Source: Actinomycetota bacterium (GTDB taxonomy: Bacteria; Actinomycetota; Actinomycetes; S36-B12). Taken from it: a stretch of 49,122 nt of DNA. Below the pieces are notes generated by a model. It had not been told where the DNA came from. It did no database searches and saw nothing but the letters and a program-made list of their open reading frames with translations. A program made the position numbers and the translations under genes. This document shows positions 33,782 through 41,088 of this stretch, piece by piece; position 1 is the first letter of the stretch; the number at the start of each line of letters is the position of its first letter. The stretch covers positions 1 through 49,122 of the forward strand of contig JAUXRN010000260.1 of NCBI GenBank assembly GCA_030681835.1, in the 5' to 3' direction.

Positions 33782-35295
33782 TGCGCACAGTCAAGGGTCC
33801 GACCGACAACGTCGTGGTCGTGGGAGCCGGCCTGGCCGGCCTGTCCGCGGCGATGCGGCTGTCCGGGGCGGGGCGGACTGTCACGGTCGTCGAGCGCGAG
33901 GCCCTACCCGGCGGCCGCGCGGGACGCTTGAACCTCGACGTCGCGAGCGGCACCTACCGGTTCGACACCGGGCCGACCGTCCTCACGATGCCCGACCTGA
34001 TCGCGGACGCGTTCGACTGCGTTGGCGAGGAGATGTCCGACTGGCTGACCCTCGATCCCGTGGCGCCGCTGTACCGCTCGTTCTATCCGGACGGCTCCGT
34101 CCTCGACGTTCACGCGGACGTCGATGAGATGGCTGACGAGATCGACCGCGTCATCGGGCCGGAAGAGGCGTCCGGCTACCGCCGATACGTCGACTTCGTG
34201 TCGAGGCTCTACCGCTACGAGATGAAGGACTTCATCGACCGCAACATCGACTCACCGCTCGACCTGCTGACCCCGGACCTCGCGAGGCTGGCGGCGATCG
34301 GCGGCTTCCGCAAGCTTGCTCCGAAGGTCCGGCAGTACCTGAAGGACCCCCGCACCGAGAGGATCTACTCCTTCCAGGCCATGTATGCGGGGCTGTCGCC
34401 CTACGACGCCCTGGCGATCTACGCTGTCATCGCGTACATGGATTCCGTCGCAGGGGTCTTCTTCCCTCGCGGAGGCATGCATGCGGTGCCGACCGCCATG
34501 GCCGCCGCCGCCGCCAAGCACGGCGTGACCTTCCGGTACGAGACCGAGGTCACGTCGGTGGAACTGTCCGGCAACCGCGCGGTGGCGGTGCACACGTCGG
34601 GTGGCGAGCGGATCCCCGCCGACGCCGTCGTCCTGAATCCTGACCTTCCCGTCGCCTACCGCGACCTGCTCGGTCACGAGCCGTGGTCGGTGCGCCGACT
34701 GGCCTACTCGCCTTCCTGCTTCCTGCTGCTGGCCGGGTCCTCGGCTTCGTACTCGAAGATCGCCCACCACAACATCCACTTCGGCCGGTCGTGGCGCGGA
34801 GTCTTCGATGAGTTGATCGACCAGCAGCGGCTCATGAGCGATCCGAGCATCCTGGTCACCAACCCGACCCACTCGGACCCGTCCCTGGCCCCCGACGGCA
34901 AGCACGTCTACTACGTCCTGTTCCCGACGCCGAACCTGGATGCCCCGATCGACTGGCGGGAGACGGGTCCTCGGTATCGCGACGAAGTCGTCCGGACGCT
35001 GGAGGAACGCGGCTACATCGGCTTCGGCGATGCGATCGAGGTCGAGGACGTCACGACGCCGCTCGACTGGCAGGCGCGCGGGATGGAGCGTGGCGCCCCG
35101 TTCGCCTCGGCGCACACGTTCGGCCAGACCGGGCCCTTCCGGCCCGGCAACATCTGGGGCGAGAACGTCGTGTTCACCGGCTCCGGGACGCAGCCGGGGG
35201 TGGGCGTGCCCATGGTCCTGATCTCCGGGCGGCTGGCCGCGGAACGAGTCACCGGCAAGGATTCGTCCTACCGCTCCCGCGCCCGCCGGTCGTGA
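33781..35295 (+). CDS. crtI: Phytoene desaturase
   Basis: A 504-aa FAD-dependent desaturase of the CrtI family, which introduces double bonds into phytoene to give lycopene. N-terminal VVVVGAGLAGLSAAMRLSGAG and VVEREALPGGRAGRL plus FDTGPTVLTMPDLI are typical, as is C-terminal GAPFASAHTFGQTGPFRPGNIWGENVVFTGSGTQPGVGVPMVLISGRLAAER. The ATG shares one base with the crtE stop (TGATG); a GTG one codon earlier (33778) is an alternative. The stop overlaps the next GTG. Confidence 0.9.
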   Translation: MRTVKGPTDNVVVVGAGLAGLSAAMRLSGAGRTVTVVEREALPGGRAGRLNLDVASGTYRFDTGPTVLTMPDLIADAFDCVGEEMSDWLTLDPVAPLYRSFYPDGSVLDVHADVDEMADEIDRVIGPEEASGYRRYVDFVSRLYRYEMKDFIDRNIDSPLDLLTPDLARLAAIGGFRKLAPKVRQYLKDPRTERIYSFQAMYAGLSPYDALAIYAVIAYMDSVAGVFFPRGGMHAVPTAMAAAAAKHGVTFRYETEVTSVELSGNRAVAVHTSGGERIPADAVVLNPDLPVAYRDLLGHEPWSVRRLAYSPSCFLLLAGSSASYSKIAHHNIHFGRSWRGVFDELIDQQRLMSDPSILVTNPTHSDPSLAPDGKHVYYVLFPTPNLDAPIDWRETGPRYRDEVVRTLEERGYIGFGDAIEVEDVTTPLDWQARGMERGAPFASAHTFGQTGPFRPGNIWGENVVFTGSGTQPGVGVPMVLISGRLAAERVTGKDSSYRSRARRS

Positions 35296-36845
35296 CGCCG
35301 TCGTCCACCTTCGCGCTCCGGCACGGACTGCCCGGCCTGGCCGGGACGGGCCTCATCGCCATCGGCGCACTCGGGGTCGGCTGGCTGCCGCCTAGCTCCG
35401 GCATGATCGACGCCCCGGTGGTCGCGATCCTGCACACGTCGCTCGCCGGTTCCATGGCGGCTCGAGCACTCGTCATCATTGGCCTGGCCATCCTGCTGCA
35501 GGCGTGGCTGGTCATCGGCTACGAGCTGCTCTCGCGCAGCCGTGCCCACGTGGTCACGTCGACCATGGACATCGCGAAGGTCCTCGCCCTGTGGTGCGCA
35601 CCGCTCCTGCTCGCCCCTCCCCTGTTCAGCCGGGACGCCTACTCCTACTACGTGCAGGGCCGGGTCTTCTCGCAGGGCCATGACCCGACGACAACAGGCG
35701 TCAGCGTCGTCCCCGGGTGGTTCGATGACGGAGCCGACCCGATGTGGGTCGAGTCACCCACGCCCTACGGGCCGCTATTCCTCGCGATCGAGCGAAACGT
35801 GGCCGAGTTCGCCCATCCCAACGCCTATCTGGGCGGGCTGATCTTCCGGCTCGCCGCCGTGGTCGGGGTGGTGCTCATCGCGTGGTTCCTGCCGCGCCTC
35901 GCACGGCTGCACGGCATCGACCCCGCCCGCGCCCTGTGGCTGGGGGTGCTCAATCCCGTGGTCCTCATGCACTTCGTCGCGGGAGCGCACAACGATGCCC
36001 TGATGGTGGGGCTGGTCGTCACCGGACTGGCCCTTGCCGCGGAACGCTCCTGTGTCTGGGGGGCCGTGGCCGTGTCGCTGGGGGCGGCCGTCAAGCCGAT
36101 CGCGTTGCTGGCCCTGCCCTTCACCGGCTTGCTGTGGGCGGGCCGCGACGGGTCGTGGCTGGACCGCATCCGGGCCTGGCTCTCCACTGCCCTCGTCGCC
36201 GCCTGCACGCTCGCGTCGGTCTTCCTCGTCGTGGGTGCCGGTGCCGGAGTCCTCTCGGCCGCCTTCGGCACTCCCTCCGGGGTGCTGACCTGGCTGTCGC
36301 CGACCACCGCCATCGGGCGGCCCATCGGCCTCCTGCTGACCTGGGCCGGCCTGACAGCGGACGCCTCCACGGCACTGTCCGTCGTGCGCCTGCTCGGGCT
36401 GGCCGTCGCCCTGCTCGCCGTGGCCTACCTCGCCCTGCGGCCCGGCGGCCGGAGCCCGGTGCGTGGAGCCGCTCTCGCGTTCGGCGTGGTCGTCCTGCTC
36501 GGTCCCGTGGTCCAGCCGTGGTACCTGCTGTGGTTCCTGCCGCTGTTCGCCGCCACCGGACTGTCCGTGCGCGAACTGCGACTCGCGGTCTTCCTCACGG
36601 GCGTCTTCACGGTGCACGGGATGATCGAGAGCACCATCAACGCCGACAACCTCACCGACATCTCCGACACCATCACCTTCGCGGTCGCGATCGGCATCGT
36701 CCTTGTCCTGCTCCTGGCCAGCCCCCGCGAACGCATGCTGGCGCTGGGACCCCCCGGCGTGGGTGGCTTGATGCCGCAGGATGAGGACGCGTCCAGCCGC
36801 GCCGACGCGATGCGATGGCGGGCCGATGCGAGGATGCGCTCGTGA
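35292..36845 (+). CDS. MptB-like polyprenol-phosphomannose-dependent mannosyltransferase
   Basis: A 517-aa GT-C-type membrane protein with about 12 helices. The acidic catalytic loop shows FSRDAYSYYVQGRVFSQGHDP near residues 114-132 and WVESPTPYGPLF downstream, as in the alpha-1,6-mannosyltransferase MptB of lipomannan synthesis. FVAGAHNDALMVGLVV and AAVKPIALLALPFTGLLW follow. Such enzymes use polyprenyl-phosphate mannose on the outer face of the membrane. It sits between crtI and crtB with GTGA overlaps on both sides, so it is expressed with the carotenoid genes. Whether it glycosylates a carotenoid or an envelope lipid is unknown. Confidence 0.82.
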   Translation: MTPSSTFALRHGLPGLAGTGLIAIGALGVGWLPPSSGMIDAPVVAILHTSLAGSMAARALVIIGLAILLQAWLVIGYELLSRSRAHVVTSTMDIAKVLALWCAPLLLAPPLFSRDAYSYYVQGRVFSQGHDPTTTGVSVVPGWFDDGADPMWVESPTPYGPLFLAIERNVAEFAHPNAYLGGLIFRLAAVVGVVLIAWFLPRLARLHGIDPARALWLGVLNPVVLMHFVAGAHNDALMVGLVVTGLALAAERSCVWGAVAVSLGAAVKPIALLALPFTGLLWAGRDGSWLDRIRAWLSTALVAACTLASVFLVVGAGAGVLSAAFGTPSGVLTWLSPTTAIGRPIGLLLTWAGLTADASTALSVVRLLGLAVALLAVAYLALRPGGRSPVRGAALAFGVVVLLGPVVQPWYLLWFLPLFAATGLSVRELRLAVFLTGVFTVHGMIESTINADNLTDISDTITFAVAIGIVLVLLLASPRERMLALGPPGVGGLMPQDEDASSRADAMRWRADARMRS

Positions 36846-37774
36846 GCGCCCGCGAACTCGACGCCGCGGGCATCGTCGACCCGCGCCTGCGCGAGTCCTA
36901 CGAGCGGTGCCGCGAGCTCAACGCCGCCCACGGCAAGACGTACTACCTGGCGACCCTGCTCCTCCCGCCCGCCAAGCGGCCGTACGTCCATGCCCTGTAC
37001 GGCTTCGCCCGCTACGCGGACGAGATCGTCGACGACCTCGCGTCCACCCTGAGCCAGGCCGAGAAGTCGGAGATGCTGGGGGCCTGGGGCCGGTCCTTCC
37101 TCGACGATGTCGAGCGCGGCCGGTCGGATGACCCCATCTGCATCGCCGTGGTCGATACCGTCAAGCACTGGCAGATCCCGCTCGAGCACTTCGACGCCTT
37201 CCTGCACTCGATGACCATGGACCTGACGGTGACCGAGTATCCGACCTACCCCGACCTCTACGAGTACGTGTACGGGTCCGCCGCGGTCATCGGTCTGCAG
37301 ATGGTCCCGATCCTCGAGCCCACCACGCCCGAGGCCTACCCGCGGGCGACGGAGCTCGGCGTGGCCTTCCAACTGGCCAACTTCATCCGGGATGTAGGCG
37401 AGGACCTCGACCGCGGCCGCGTCTACCTCCCCCTCGAGGACCTGGACCGCTTCGGCGTGACCCGCGCAGACCTCGAGGCCCGCCGCATGACACCCGCGAT
37501 CCGGCAGGCCATCGCCTTCCAGGTGCAGCGGGTCCGCGACCTCGAGCAGTCCGCGCGCCCGGGGATCGAGATGCTGCATCCAGCGTCTCGCGACTGCATC
37601 GAGGCCGCGCGCATCCTCTACTGCGGCATCGTCGACGAGGTGGAGCGCAACGACTACGACGTGTTCTCGACGCGGGCGACCGTGCCCATGCGCCGGCGCC
37701 TGTCTGTCGCCGGGCCGGCCCTGGTGCGCGCGCGGCGCGCCCGTAGGCGCTACGGCCCCGGCAGCACCCGCTAG
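36842..37774 (+). CDS. crtB: Phytoene synthase
   Basis: A 310-aa squalene/phytoene synthase that condenses two GGPP into phytoene. The two Asp-rich motifs are YADEIVDDLAS near residue 60 and NFIRDVGEDLDRGRVYLP near residue 185. GKTYYLATLLLPPAKRPYVHALYGFAR at about 30-57 is highly conserved. The GTG start overlaps the mannosyltransferase stop by 4 bases. The TAG stop lies in the first copy of a 16-bp tandem duplication shared with the convergent crtYd end. Confidence 0.92.
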   Translation: MSARELDAAGIVDPRLRESYERCRELNAAHGKTYYLATLLLPPAKRPYVHALYGFARYADEIVDDLASTLSQAEKSEMLGAWGRSFLDDVERGRSDDPICIAVVDTVKHWQIPLEHFDAFLHSMTMDLTVTEYPTYPDLYEYVYGSAAVIGLQMVPILEPTTPEAYPRATELGVAFQLANFIRDVGEDLDRGRVYLPLEDLDRFGVTRADLEARRMTPAIRQAIAFQVQRVRDLEQSARPGIEMLHPASRDCIEAARILYCGIVDEVERNDYDVFSTRATVPMRRRLSVAGPALVRARRARRRYGPGSTR

Positions 37775-37793
37775 GGGCAGCACCCGCTAGGGG
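37762..37793. repeat. Exact 16-bp tandem duplication at convergent stops
   Basis: CAGCACCCGCTAGGGG occurs at 37762-37777 and again at 37778-37793. CTAG in the first copy supplies the TAG stop of crtB (+); CTAG in the second copy supplies the TAG stop of crtYd (-). Confidence 0.9.
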
Positions 37794-38167
37794 CGGCGCC
37801 AGATGGGCGGGCCCGATTCCGGCGTCCGATCGATGCCGCGTCGCCCCCACCACACCCACAGTGAGAGCGACAGGACCACGAGCGCGAAGCCGAACAACAG
37901 GTCCTCGACGGGGGCGAATGCCAGTCGGCCGTCGCCGATGAATGGAGGGGCTCCGTCGACTGGCGAGGACCCCCCGATGATCGCGGAGCCGTCGTAGCGC
38001 ACGATCCCGAAGCCCGTGAACATCGCATTGGTGACCAGTTGGAAGAACACGATGATGGCGTACGACACCCAGAACACCCGCCGCCCCAGCAGCCGCGTCC
38101 GCAGCACTGCGAGGTCCACGACGGCCACGAGCACGACGGCCGCCAGCCCGAGTTGCGTGTACGTCAT
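37787..38167 (-). CDS. crtYd: Lycopene cyclase subunit CrtYd
   Basis: A 126-aa three-helix membrane protein, second half of the heterodimeric actinobacterial lycopene cyclase. Evidence is YTQLGLAAVVLVAVVDLAVLRTRLL, VFWVSYAIIVFFQLVTNAMFTGFGIVRYD and FAPVEDLLFGFALVVLSLSLWVWW, where the PxEDxxF element is the conserved acidic motif. ATG 38167 overlaps the crtYc stop by 4 bases. It would form an ionone ring on lycopene with CrtYc. Confidence 0.9.
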   Translation of the reverse strand: MTYTQLGLAAVVLVAVVDLAVLRTRLLGRRVFWVSYAIIVFFQLVTNAMFTGFGIVRYDGSAIIGGSSPVDGAPPFIGDGRLAFAPVEDLLFGFALVVLSLSLWVWWGRRGIDRTPESGPPIWRRP

Positions 38168-38514
38168 CGCCCGCCCGATCCGGGCGCCTCGTCGCCGGCG
38201 GGCCATCCCCTCACGCTTCGGACGGCCTCCAGGGTGAGCACGGATGCCAAGGGGATCGTGATGAAGAACAAGATCTCGTCGACCGGGACTGACCCCGGTG
38301 CGTACAAGCCGAGGATCCGCTCCGTGTCGAACCACCAGTGGCCCTGGCTCACCGCGTACGCGTCCCATGCGAAGAAGACCGCCACGACGGGCGCGATGGT
38401 CAGGGCCAGCCGCCGCGGTCGGGCCAGCACCCGGGTGCGCAGGCCGACCTCGAGCCACAGGCAGCCGAGCAGCACGAAGCCCAGGACGGCGACGTAGGCG
38501 AGGTGGGTGGGCAC
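38164..38514 (-). CDS. crtYc: Lycopene cyclase subunit CrtYc
   Basis: A 116-aa three-helix membrane protein. LAYVAVLGFVLLGCLWLEVGL, VVAVFFAWDAYAVSQGHWWFD and GSVPVDEILFFITIPLASVLTLE are diagnostic; the last carries the PxDExxF acidic motif. It is encoded first in a two-gene unit with crtYd, convergent to the crtE-B operon. The GTG start lies 8 bases from TAGCGT (minus strand, 38528-38523). Confidence 0.9.
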   Translation of the reverse strand: MPTHLAYVAVLGFVLLGCLWLEVGLRTRVLARPRRLALTIAPVVAVFFAWDAYAVSQGHWWFDTERILGLYAPGSVPVDEILFFITIPLASVLTLEAVRSVRGWPAGDEAPGSGGR

Positions 38515-38533
38515 GGTTCACGACGCTACCGAA

Positions 38534-38539
38534 TAGCCT
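38534..38539 (+). promoter_or_regulatory. Leaderless -10 box of NadR-like gene
   Basis: TAGCCT ends 6 bases before GTG 38546. A minus-strand TAGCGT for crtYc lies 5 bases to its left, so the divergent starts share a 31-base space. Confidence 0.5.
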
Positions 38540-38545
38540 GCCTGC

Positions 38546-39100
38546 GTGGACCGCCGAGTGCGCAGGATCGGGCTGCTCGGCGGGGAATGCTCGGGCAAGA
38601 CCACGCTGGCCGAACGGCTCGGCACCGCGATGCCCGGCTGCGTCGTCCCCGAGCACCTGCGCGATTTCGTCTCGACGATGGGTCGGCCGCCGCACGCGGA
38701 CGAGCAGGCGGGCATCCTGGTCGAGCAGCGCGCGGCTGAAGACAGGGTCGCCGAGACGTGTGCCGACGACACGGTTGTCGCCGACCCGGCCGTCCTGATG
38801 ACCGCCGTGTACAGCCTCGCCTACTTCGGCGACGACTCGTTGCTCGACCAGGCGATCGCGCACGCGCGTACCTACTCGCTGCTGATCTGGTGCGACATCG
38901 ACCTGCCATGGGTGCCCGAGCCGGGCCAGCGCGACGGCCCCGAGCACCGCGCCCGGGTCCACTCGCTGATCGGCGACCTCGTGCGCGAGCGACTCCAGCC
39001 GGCAGGGATCGACGTGGTCCGGGTGAGTGGTCCGACCGACGCCCGGGTGGCGGCCACGCTGAGGGCGTGGCGCCACCGGGGCTTCGGCACGCCAACCTAG
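38546..39100 (+). CDS. NadR-like AAA-family nucleotide/riboside kinase
   Basis: A 184-aa P-loop protein. RRIGLLGGECSGKTTLAERLG holds the Walker A motif at the N-terminus. VPEHLRDFVSTMGR and DPAVLMTAVYSLAYFGDD match the lid and substrate regions of NadR-type nicotinamide-riboside kinases (AAA_28). It is a stand-alone kinase domain without the NMN adenylyltransferase part. NAD salvage is a reasonable guess but the substrate is unproven. Its TAG stop is also the start of the pknB -10 box. Confidence 0.78.
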   Translation: MDRRVRRIGLLGGECSGKTTLAERLGTAMPGCVVPEHLRDFVSTMGRPPHADEQAGILVEQRAAEDRVAETCADDTVVADPAVLMTAVYSLAYFGDDSLLDQAIAHARTYSLLIWCDIDLPWVPEPGQRDGPEHRARVHSLIGDLVRERLQPAGIDVVRVSGPTDARVAATLRAWRHRGFGTPT

Positions 39101-39103
39101 ACT
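39098..39103 (+). promoter_or_regulatory. Leaderless -10 box of the kinase gene, overlapping a stop codon
   Basis: TAGACT ends 7 bases before GTG 39111; its TAG is the stop codon of the NadR-like gene. No -35 match is evident. Confidence 0.5.
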
Positions 39104-39110
39104 CGCAAGG

Positions 39111-41033
39111 GTGGAGACGTCTGGGCAAGGCAGCCTGGTCGGCACCCTTGTCGATGGCCGCTACCAGGTCATCTCCCTGCTCGCCAGGGGCGGCATGGCC
39201 ACGGTCTACCAGGCCACCGACCTCCGGCTCGACCGCATCGTGGCGCTCAAGGTCATGCACGCGCACCTGGCCCACGACCAGGCGTTCGTGGCTCGCTTCC
39301 AGCGCGAGGCCAAGTCCGCCGCCCGGCTGACGCATGGCCACGTCGTCGCCGTCTACGACCAGGGCGAGTCCAACGGCTTGGTCTACCTCGCCATGGAGTA
39401 CGTGCCAGGGCGCACGTTGCGCGACGTCCTTCGCCAGTACGGCCCGCTGTCCCCCGAGCAGGCCCTCGTCTTCCTCGACCCCGTGCTGGAGGCCCTCGCC
39501 GCCGCCCATGCGGCCGGCTTCGTCCACCGGGACATCAAGCCCGAGAACGTCCTGATCTCCGACGACGGCCGGGTCAAGGTGGCCGACTTCGGCCTCGCCC
39601 GCGCCCTGGAGGCGAATGCGTCCAGCGTGACCCAGGGCATGATCATCGGCACCGTCGCGTACCTGTCTCCCGAGCAGGTCGAGCGTGGCGAGGCCGACGG
39701 CCGCTCCGACGTGTACGCCGCAGGCATCCTGCTCTTCGAGATGATCACCGGTCAGGTGCCGCACGCCGGGGAGAGCCCGCTGAGCGTGGCCTACCAGCAC
39801 GTCAACAACGACGTTCCCGCGCCGTCGACCCTGCGGCCGGGTCTCCCGGCGGAGGTGGACGCCCTCGTCGTCACGGCGACGCGGCGCGATGCTGCCCTGC
39901 GCTACCAGAACGCCGCGGACTTTCTCGCGGACGTGCGCCAGGTCCGGGGCATCCTTCCCCCGCCACGGCCCTTCGTCGACACCCACGACACCCTCGTGGT
40001 CGATGCCACCATGACGGCACGGCTGGCGGCGGGAGCGGGCGTCGCCGCAGGCGCGCGGGCGTCCGCGACGCGGACGACCGGGCCGGTTCCCGGACGCCCT
40101 TCCGGCGTCCCCAAGACCGGGTCGGAGCCGACGGTGCGCTACCGCCGCAGCAAGGCGCCCTGGGTCGTCGCCGGACTCGTGCTTGCCGTTCTCCTCGCGG
40201 CCGTGGGCGGCTGGTACGTCGCCGCTGGCCCGGGCAAGTCCGTGGCCACTCCGGACGTCGTCGGCGAGACGCTGCAGGAGGCTACCCGTACGCTCGCCGC
40301 GACCAACCTGCTGATCGCGGTGTCGGCCGAGGAGTTCAGCGAGACCGCCGAAGCGGGCACGATCATCAGCACTGACCCACCCGCGGGCGACGGCATCAAG
40401 GTCGAGGGCACGGTCAACGCCGTGCTGTCCAAGGGCCCGGAGCGCTACGACGTCCCCGCCCTCAGGGGCATGGCGGTGGCCGAGGCACAGTCGGCCATCA
40501 CGGGCGCGAACCTCCTCGTGGGCGCGGTCACCGAGGCATTCGACGACAAAGCGAAGGCCGGCACGATCGTGTCCAGCGACCCCAAGGCCGGCACGCCGCA
40601 GAAGCCCGGCACCGCCGTCGACATGGTCGTGTCGAAGGGCCCGAGGCCGGTGCCCGTGCCCGACGTGGAGGGCCGCAAGGTCGGGGCCGCGCGCGATGCC
40701 CTCCAGGAGGCCGGGCTGAAGGTCGACGTGTCGCAGAAGTACTCGAATTCGGTCGCCGATGGCGTGGTCATCTCCGTCAAGCCCAAGGCCGGGACCGTGG
40801 TCGACTCCGGATCGCGGGTAGCCCTCGTGGTCTCGAAGGGCCCACCGCCCGTGGTCGTGCCGAACCTCATCGACATGCCCAAGGGACGGGCGCTGGCAGC
40901 CCTGAAGAAGGCCGGCCTGCAGGCCAACGTCGTCGAGGGGGCCGCCACTCCCCTGAACCGGGTCTACTCGCAGGACCCGCCAGCCGGGACCGAGGTGCCC
41001 CGTGGGAGCACCGTCACGATCCGGGTCATCTGA
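39111..41033 (+). CDS. Transmembrane Ser/Thr protein kinase with four PASTA domains
   Basis: A 640-aa PknB/Stk1-type receptor kinase that senses peptidoglycan fragments outside and phosphorylates cytoplasmic proteins. The kinase domain (about 14-275) has ARGGMATVYQA, the catalytic Lys in IVALKVM near 47, HRDIKPENVLI near 139 and DFGLARAL near 158. A juxtamembrane linker leads to one helix (about 349-370). Four extracellular PASTA repeats follow, each with a VPDV/VPNL-type start and a G-T-x-V-x-x-x-xSKGP end. Its place among metabolic genes, rather than in the usual division cluster (rodA/pbpA/pknA), suggests a paralogue. Confidence 0.93.
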   Translation: METSGQGSLVGTLVDGRYQVISLLARGGMATVYQATDLRLDRIVALKVMHAHLAHDQAFVARFQREAKSAARLTHGHVVAVYDQGESNGLVYLAMEYVPGRTLRDVLRQYGPLSPEQALVFLDPVLEALAAAHAAGFVHRDIKPENVLISDDGRVKVADFGLARALEANASSVTQGMIIGTVAYLSPEQVERGEADGRSDVYAAGILLFEMITGQVPHAGESPLSVAYQHVNNDVPAPSTLRPGLPAEVDALVVTATRRDAALRYQNAADFLADVRQVRGILPPPRPFVDTHDTLVVDATMTARLAAGAGVAAGARASATRTTGPVPGRPSGVPKTGSEPTVRYRRSKAPWVVAGLVLAVLLAAVGGWYVAAGPGKSVATPDVVGETLQEATRTLAATNLLIAVSAEEFSETAEAGTIISTDPPAGDGIKVEGTVNAVLSKGPERYDVPALRGMAVAEAQSAITGANLLVGAVTEAFDDKAKAGTIVSSDPKAGTPQKPGTAVDMVVSKGPRPVPVPDVEGRKVGAARDALQEAGLKVDVSQKYSNSVADGVVISVKPKAGTVVDSGSRVALVVSKGPPPVVVPNLIDMPKGRALAALKKAGLQANVVEGAATPLNRVYSQDPPAGTEVPRGSTVTIRVI

Positions 41034-41088
41034 GCCTGCGGACACTGGGCTCCCAGACACGCCAGACGGGGCACGGCAGACTGGCGCC

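Noticed and set aside
24890-38514. C50 carotenoid (decaprenoxanthin/bacterioruberin-type) pathway
   Set aside because: CrtYc/CrtYd and CruF occur in such pathways, but no UbiA-type lycopene elongase is encoded in the window.
39111-41033. Part of the standard division cluster with pknA/pbpA/rodA
   Set aside because: None of these genes are adjacent; the neighbours are metabolic.
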